From JALYGY01 sp963800975 (lineage in GTDB: Bacteria > Actinomycetota > Rubrobacteria > Rubrobacterales > Rubrobacteraceae), in NCBI GenBank assembly GCA_963800975.1, contig CAWDDB010000008.1, positions 992,001 through 1,056,000 on the forward strand: 64,000 nucleotides of DNA. Direction: 5' to 3'. A program made the translations under genes and the position numbers. This document shows positions 59,285 through 64,000 of the stretch, one piece after another (the stretch's first letter is position 1; each line of letters begins with the position of its first letter). The notes below the pieces were generated by a model. That model saw only the letters and a list, made by a program, of their open reading frames with translations, did no database searches and had not been told where the DNA came from.

Positions 59285-60258
59285 TTATCCGCTGGTCAGG
59301 ATGAACCGCTTGACCTTCTCTTTGCCGTCAAGGTCCACGACCGCCCCGAGCAGCTGCCCCTGCTCGTAGGAGCTGCCCGGGTTGATCGCGAGCGTGCGCC
59401 CGATCCTGGTGTTTCCCCTGGCCTCGTGGATGTGGCCGTGCAGCGAGAGCGCCGGCTGACCCTCCTCGATGGCCTCCTTGACGGCCGTCGAGCCGACGGG
59501 GACTATGGAGCGCCCGCCGTGCTTGGGCCGCAGATCCTCGGTAAGCTCCGGCGCGTCGTCGAGGCCCGTCCCGTAGGGTGGGCAGTGGAAGTTGTAGATG
59601 GTCTTCTCCGGCGGCGCGGTAACCTGCGAGGTCATCTTCTTGAGCCTCGCGGCCAGGTCTGCTCGTCCTCTTCCCTGTAGGTGTCCCACGGCGTGCGGTT
59701 CGACCAGCCGGTCGAGACCATCTGGTAGCCGCCGAACTCGACGACCTCACCCTCCGCGAGCCGCACCCGCTTCGCGGAGGAGATGATCTCGTCGACCTCG
59801 AACTGGTCGTCGTTTCCGGGGCTGACGAAGCACTCTATCCCGGTCCCCTCGAATTTCTCGTCCGCCATCTGCATCCAGCGCTCGACGGTGCCGAGCATCT
59901 TCTCGTGGAAGAGCTCTTCGCGCAGGTCGTCGTCCTTGCCGAGCTCGGCAATCTCGTCCGGGGTGGTGCGGAAAGGGTAGTAGCCCCGGCGCCCCACGGC
60001 CTGCTCGAACTCCTTGACCTCGTCCTCGCTCGTGAAGTCGTAGCGGTTCTCGAGCAGCTCCGCTTGCCAGCGGCCCTGGCCCTGCTCGACTATCGGGACG
60101 AGCGCCTTGCCCGTCATGTCGCCGCCCAGGATCATGACCTTCGCCTCGTAGTGCTTGCCGGCGTTGAGGAACTTCTTCCAGCAGGTCTCCGAACCGTGGA
60201 TGTCGGTGGCGAAGAAGATGCGGGACTCGGGTTCCCGGTTAAAGAGTCTGGATATCAT
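59285..60258 (-). pseudogene. Calcineurin-like metallophosphoesterase, broken by one frameshift
   Basis: The N-terminal part (ATG 60258) has IFFATDIHGSETCW (DxH), VMILGGDMTGKAL (GGD) and SPGNDDQFEVD (GND). After YREEDEQ the frame shifts near 59657-59662. The remainder has NFHCPPYGTGLDD (His) and LSLHGHIHEARG (GHxH) and ends at 59285. All five phosphodiesterase metal motifs are therefore encoded. It shares a strand and close spacing with the nucleotidyltransferase-like gene (3-bp gap) and the permease. Substrate unknown. Confidence 0.82.
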
Positions 60259-60261
60259 GGC

Positions 60262-61021
60262 TCAGGGTCCTCCCTCTACCTCTTCGGGTAACTCGTACCA
60301 GCGCTTGCGGTCCCCTATCTTGGCCCGCATGCGCCAGCCGAACGGCTTGGGTTCCTCTTCTATGCGCGCAAGCAGTTTCTCGACCCGCTCGGCTATGCGC
60401 CGCTTGCTCTCCTCGGGCAGGTCGTAGCGGCCGACGTGACCCTCGAGCGCCTCGAGGTTGGCGGTGAAGGTTCGCCACAGACCCCAGTCGGCCGCGCACA
60501 GACGCGCGATCTGGGCGCCGTTTATCGCGTCGCCGTCGCTCTCCTCGACCGGGTGGTCGTGCAGCAGGGCCAGCGCGTCGCGCACGTCCTTCTCGTTTAG
60601 CTGCACGATCTGGAGCTTGGTGAGCAGCAGCTCGGCCAGTGGCACCGTGACCGGCTCGAGCGTGAGCCGGTCGCCGAAGGGTATCTCGTGGGACATGCGG
60701 AAGGTCCCGACAAGCACGTCCACCTGCCGATCGTTCTCCCTGTCGAAGAAGAGCAGCCGCTCGCGGCCGTTGATGGTGTTGAACCGGGCGTGGGGCACGT
60801 AGCCCACGGCTTCGAAGAACCTCTGCGCCTCCGAGGCTCTTGCCCTTGGGTACGATCCAGTCCAGGTCAGCGTACTCGCGCTCGAAGGCCGGGTTCAGAC
60901 CGTCTCTGGCCCGCAGCCTGATGGCCACCCCGCCAAGCAGTCTGAGGGTCGCGTCGCGCCGGTCCGCCTCCTCCGCGAGACGCACGGCCTCCTCGACCAC
61001 GTCGGGCCGCGTATCGCTCAT
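60262..61021 (-). pseudogene. Nucleotidyltransferase-fold protein, broken by one frameshift
   Basis: The N-terminal part from ATG 61021 has TLRLLGGVAIRLRARDGLNPAF and YADLDWIVP, a GG...D-x-D arrangement as in small nucleotidyltransferases. The frame shifts near 60836-60840, after KGKS, with SEAQRFFEAVGYV expected. It continues through NDRQVDVLVGTFRMSHEIP (third acidic residue), VPLAELLLTKLQIVQLNEKDVRDALALL and WRMRAKIGDRKRW. This pattern resembles AbiEii/aminoglycoside-nucleotidyltransferase-like proteins. A GGGGGAGAGG ribosome site precedes the ATG. It is adjacent to a phosphoesterase, so the two may act on one nucleotide-linked substrate. Confidence 0.65.
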
Positions 61022-61096
61022 CGTCGCACCACCTCTCCCCCTGAACTCTCAGACCGGGCTCCTCCCCCAGAGCCGTTCACGTCCCACGTTCCCTTT

Positions 61097-61125
61097 GCCC
61101 GGCCCCCGCGTTTCGGGGGCCGGGC
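61097..61125. terminator. 12-bp GC-rich stem-loop after proX
   Basis: GCCCGGCCCCCG (61097-61108) and CGGGGGCCGGGC (61114-61125) pair perfectly around CGTTT, 25 bp beyond the stop of the binding-protein gene. No T tract follows on either strand; it probably ends the transporter transcript. Confidence 0.65.
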
Positions 61126-61149
61126 TTCGCTTGCGAAACTTCGATTCTC

Positions 61150-62058
61150 CTAGCCTGCTTCCTTGGCCGCCTGCACCCAGGGCTGGACGGCGTTCTGGTT
61201 GTCCTTGAGCCAGTTGCGGACGCCCTTCTCGGGGCTCTCGGCGCCGGCGTCGATGATCTCCGCCTCGATCTCGTTGACCTGCGCCTCGTCGAGCGAGATG
61301 GCCTTCAGGAAGGCGTAGGCCTGCGGGTCGTCGTCGGCGAGGTCCTCGTTGACCACCGTGGTGATCTGGGACGGGTCGTCGAAGGCGCCCTGCAGGTTCT
61401 TGGGATCTTCGAGGTAGTGGAAGTCGTACTCGTTGTTCATCCAGTGCGGCGACCACCCCAGGAACACGATCGGCTCCTCGTTCTGGTAAGCCTTGTCCAG
61501 CTCGGAGAGCATCGCCGCCGTGCTCGACTCGACGAGCTTCACGTCCAGGTTGTACCCGGGGATGACCTCGTTCTTGATCACGGGGTGGAAGGATGCGCTC
61601 GGCTCGATGCCGGTGATCTCGTCCGTGCCGGCCTCGTCCAGCTCGGCGATGCTCTGGATGTCCATGTAGTCGGGTACCGCGATGCCGTAGGCGGTCTGGC
61701 TCTCGTACCAGGGCTCGAGCAGCTCGACGTCGTTCTTGATCTGGGACTTGTTCAGGTAGTTCTCGTTGTTCGGCAACCACACGTCCTGGAACGCCTGGAG
61801 GTCGCCGCTGGCGACGCCCTGGAAAAGCGGTCCGAGCTCCAACGGGCCCTTGATCTGGACCTCCTGGTAGCCTAGGTCATCCTCCATGACCACCTGGGTC
61901 AGCGTCGAGACGGCGATGTTCTCGTTCCATCCGATGCTCCCTAGCGTCAGGGTCTTGTCCTCGGAGGAGCCGCCCCCTCCGCCCCCGCAGCCCGCCAGAA
62001 CTAGCGCGGCAACTCCAACGGCGAGGACCAGCGTCAACAGCCTTTTGCTTGCGTTCAT
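61150..62058 (-). CDS. proX: Glycine betaine/proline ABC transporter substrate-binding lipoprotein
   Basis: The 302-residue protein has a lipoprotein signal (residues 1-23, lipobox LAGC followed by a Gly-rich linker). An OpuAC/ProX-type binding domain follows (IGWNENIAVSTLTQVVMED, GVASGDLQAFQDVWLPNNENY, EPWYESQTAYGIAVPDYM, FLGWSPHWMNNEYDFHYLEDP). Aromatic residues around such sites bind quaternary ammonium solutes in this family. It is the 3' gene of the ProV-ProW-ProX set, 87 bp after the permease, with GGAAGG upstream. Exact solute (glycine betaine, choline or another) is not resolved. Confidence 0.9.
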   Translation of the reverse strand: MNASKRLLTLVLAVGVAALVLAGCGGGGGGSSEDKTLTLGSIGWNENIAVSTLTQVVMEDDLGYQEVQIKGPLELGPLFQGVASGDLQAFQDVWLPNNENYLNKSQIKNDVELLEPWYESQTAYGIAVPDYMDIQSIAELDEAGTDEITGIEPSASFHPVIKNEVIPGYNLDVKLVESSTAAMLSELDKAYQNEEPIVFLGWSPHWMNNEYDFHYLEDPKNLQGAFDDPSQITTVVNEDLADDDPQAYAFLKAISLDEAQVNEIEAEIIDAGAESPEKGVRNWLKDNQNAVQPWVQAAKEAG

Positions 62059-62145
62059 CTACCTTCCTTCTGGAGCCAGCAATGTCAGTGACTTGAGGCG
62101 CATCAAAGTACGTTCAGGGCCCGCGGCCACGATGCCTCCCGTCGC

Positions 62146-63072
62146 TCATGCCGTGCCTCCCTTCGCCGTCGGCGGAGCGTCGCCGCCAGCCTTGGCCGAG
62201 CGGAACGTCGCGAGAACTCCCTTGCCCCTCTCCATGCCCCGGGTGATACGGTCGAGGATAACGGCGATGATAACTATGCCGATGCCGCCGACGAAGCTGA
62301 GCCCGACGTTGAGCTGACCCAGACCCTGCAGTACCGGGACCCCGAGGCCCCCCGCCCCGACCAGCGCGGCTATGACGACCATCGAGAGCGAGAGCATTAT
62401 GACCTGGTTCACCCCGGCCATGATCGAACGCACCGAGAGCGGCAGCTCCACCTTGAGGAGGGTCTGCCACGGCGTCGCCCCGAACGCGTGCGCGGCCTCG
62501 ACCGTCTCCTTCGGGACCTGCTGGATGCCGAGCATGGTCAGCCGAACCGCGGGCGGCATGGCGAAGATCACGGTAGCTATGATGGCCGGGGGGTTGCCGA
62601 TGCTGAGCAGGACCACGACAGGCACGAGGTACACGAACGCCGGCATGGTCTGCATAAAGTCGAGTATCGGGCGTACCGTCGCCTCGACCCCTCGGTTCTT
62701 GGCCGCCACTATCCCGACGGGTATCCCTATGATCAAGCAGACCACCGTCGCAGCGAGGACGAGCGCCAGCGTGATCATCGCCTCCTCCCACAACCCCAGA
62801 CCTATGATGAACACCAGGCCCAGCACAGTGAAGAGCGCAACCCTCCACCCCGCCAGCAGGAAGGCGAGCACGGTCAGGATGCCGACCATCACGAGCGGCG
62901 GGGGGGACATCAGGATGAAGTTCAACACGCCAACGAAGCCGTCTATGACCTCAGTCAGGGGATCGAACAGCCAGTCGAAGTTGGTGGTTACCCAGTCAAC
63001 CCCGTTCTGGGTCCATTCGGCGAGCGGGATGCGAGGAATGACGTCGCTCTGCGCGAGGGCAAACATACTCAC
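62146..63072 (-). CDS. proW: Glycine betaine/proline ABC transporter permease
   Basis: The 308-residue permease has a hydrophobic N-terminal helix, two to three more and the MetI-type permease core with the EAA loop QVPKETVEAAHAFGATPWQTLLKVELPLS (about 195-225) that contacts the ATPase. VLPGGGGLG-like VGAGGLGVPVLQGLGQLN lies near the C-terminus. The start is GTG 63072 or ATG 63066. It overlaps the ATPase gene by 4 bp and is followed by the binding-protein gene. Confidence 0.92.
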   Translation of the reverse strand: MSMFALAQSDVIPRIPLAEWTQNGVDWVTTNFDWLFDPLTEVIDGFVGVLNFILMSPPPLVMVGILTVLAFLLAGWRVALFTVLGLVFIIGLGLWEEAMITLALVLAATVVCLIIGIPVGIVAAKNRGVEATVRPILDFMQTMPAFVYLVPVVVLLSIGNPPAIIATVIFAMPPAVRLTMLGIQQVPKETVEAAHAFGATPWQTLLKVELPLSVRSIMAGVNQVIMLSLSMVVIAALVGAGGLGVPVLQGLGQLNVGLSFVGGIGIVIIAVILDRITRGMERGKGVLATFRSAKAGGDAPPTAKGGTA

Positions 63073-64000
63073 TCACCCCTCTCGTTAGGTCCGGCACTAC
63101 CGGCATCCGAGACCCCCACGCCGCTGAAGTCTCCGCTCCCCTCCTCGTGGTGCTCGGTGCTCGTGGTAAGCCCGGCGATGAGCGAGCCGCGCACGATCAC
63201 GCCCTCGAGGTTGCCCTCCTCGTCCACGACGGCCACCGGCGCGTCCCCGTCTTCCACGAAGAGCGGTAGCACCTCCCTGAGCGGAGTCCTCGGACCGACC
63301 CTAGGCGCGCCCTGGTCCACCGCGCTGCCGAGACTCTCCTCGTTGCGCTCGGCCAGCCGGGCGACCTCCTCGGCCTCGCAGAGCCCCGCGAGGCGCCTGT
63401 CGCCGTCCACCACGAGGACGTGGGAGAGTCCGGCCTGCCTCATGCGCCTGAGAACCACCGTGGGCCCTTCGCTCGCGTAGGCGATCTCCTTGGGACGCAC
63501 CATCACGCTCTCGGCCGTCCGTACCTTTGCGTAGTCCACGTCTTCGACGAAGCGTTCCACGTACTCGTTCGCCGGCTCGGTAAGGATGTACTCCGGCGTC
63601 CCGAGCTGCACGATCTCGCCGTCCTTCATGATCGCGACCCTGTGGCCCAGCCTCAGGGCCTCGTCCAGGTCGTGCGTTACGAAGACGACCGTCCTCTTGA
63701 CCTCGCCCTGGATGGAGAGGAATAGGTTCTGCATGTCGCGCCGGATCAGGGGGTCGAGCGCGGAGAACGGCTCGTCCATGAGCAGTATCTCCTGACCCGT
63801 GGCAAGTGCCCGCGCCAGCCCAACCCGCTGCTTCATGCCGCCGGAGAGCTCGCCGATCTGCTTGCCCCCCTGCCCCTGCAACCCCACCAGGTCAAGCGTC
63901 TCGGACGCACGCTCCCTGCGCTCGCTCGCGGCGATGCCCTGGATCTCGAGCCCGAAGGCGACGTTGTCCAGGACGCTCTTGTTCGGGAGCAGCCCGAAGT
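63069..64000 (-). CDS. proV: Glycine betaine/proline ABC transporter ATP-binding protein (partial, N-terminus off the right edge)
   Basis: The open frame enters from the right edge and ends at 63069. It shows the Q-loop region FGLLPNKSVLDNVAFGLE, the ABC signature LSGGMKQRVGLARAL, Walker B ILLMDEPFSALD, the D-loop and the H-loop VTHDLDEALR, followed by a C-terminal CBS pair (about 200-290), the osmosensing or ionic-strength module of OpuA-type transporters. The Walker A lies outside the window. The stop overlaps the permease start by 4 bp. Confidence 0.93.
   Translation of the reverse strand, partial: FGLLPNKSVLDNVAFGLEIQGIAASERRERASETLDLVGLQGQGGKQIGELSGGMKQRVGLARALATGQEILLMDEPFSALDPLIRRDMQNLFLSIQGEVKRTVVFVTHDLDEALRLGHRVAIMKDGEIVQLGTPEYILTEPANEYVERFVEDVDYAKVRTAESVMVRPKEIAYASEGPTVVLRRMRQAGLSHVLVVDGDRRLAGLCEAEEVARLAERNEESLGSAVDQGAPRVGPRTPLREVLPLFVEDGDAPVAVVDEEGNLEGVIVRGSLIAGLTTSTEHHEEGSGDFSGVGVSDAGSAGPNERGE

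Noticed and set aside
1..64000. tRNA, rRNA, tmRNA, IS elements, prophage or integrase genes
   Set aside because: I looked through the intergenic gaps and found no cloverleaf, rRNA signature, transposase or integrase.

Overview
The window is high-GC bacterial chromosome, most likely from a Rubrobacter-like member of the Actinomycetota. The basis is inference: dense GC-rich coding, frequent GTG/TTG starts, an HspR-type dnaK-grpE-dnaJ operon, an MtrA/MtrB/LpqB-like locus, ATP-type PEP carboxykinase, RNase HIII, and many starts placed 6-7 nt after a TANNNT -10 box (leaderless transcripts). No rRNA, tRNA, CRISPR array, IS element or prophage was seen.

Layout. 1-12 kb: mostly minus-strand housekeeping genes (M23 peptidase, tsaD, rimI, tsaB, tsaE, uracil-DNA glycosylase, pspC, HD protein, alr, CBS protein, ymdB, nnr, acpS), then a divergent lipid kinase. 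12.8-17.7 kb: two LysE exporters, glmS with a clear glmS ribozyme in its leader, a DUF1624 membrane protein and a GNAT. 17.8-26.3 kb: one long, tightly overlapping minus-strand beta-ketoadipate operon pcaI-J-F-pckA-pcaH-G-B-D-C, which takes protocatechuate to succinyl-CoA and acetyl-CoA, with PEP carboxykinase placed inside it. 26.5-33.4 kb: a UspA protein, aroE-type and sugar-isomerase-type genes flanked by heptamer repeats, an SDR, two tiny coupled ORFs, an aromatic-acid MFS transporter and pobA. Together with the pca operon this forms an aromatic acid (4-hydroxybenzoate, possibly quinate/shikimate) catabolic supercluster.

33.4-40.6 kb: GNAT, threonine aldolase, rnhC, acyP; a GT2-GtrA protein with an extra C-terminal domain; a SAM hydrolase; two structural-type proteins. 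40.8-47.9 kb: the heat-shock operon dnaK-grpE-dnaJ-hspR-(zinc-finger membrane protein)-clpC. 48-52.4 kb: two-component system plus an LpqB-like lipoprotein and a membrane-anchored partner. 52.7-57.6 kb: a YtxH protein, a 2-phosphoglycerate-kinase-like protein, DUF4126, glyS and a sulfotransferase-like gene. 57.7-64 kb: an APC permease, a metallophosphoesterase, a nucleotidyltransferase-like gene and a ProX/ProW/ProV glycine-betaine-type ABC transporter running off the right edge.

About 17 single-base frameshifts break otherwise well-conserved genes, including dnaK, hspR, pcaB and pcaD, and some lie next to G/C runs. I read most of them as sequencing or assembly errors rather than decay. The most striking non-coding feature is the complete glmS ribozyme on the minus strand (16094-16233), a self-cleaving riboswitch class best known from Firmicutes.
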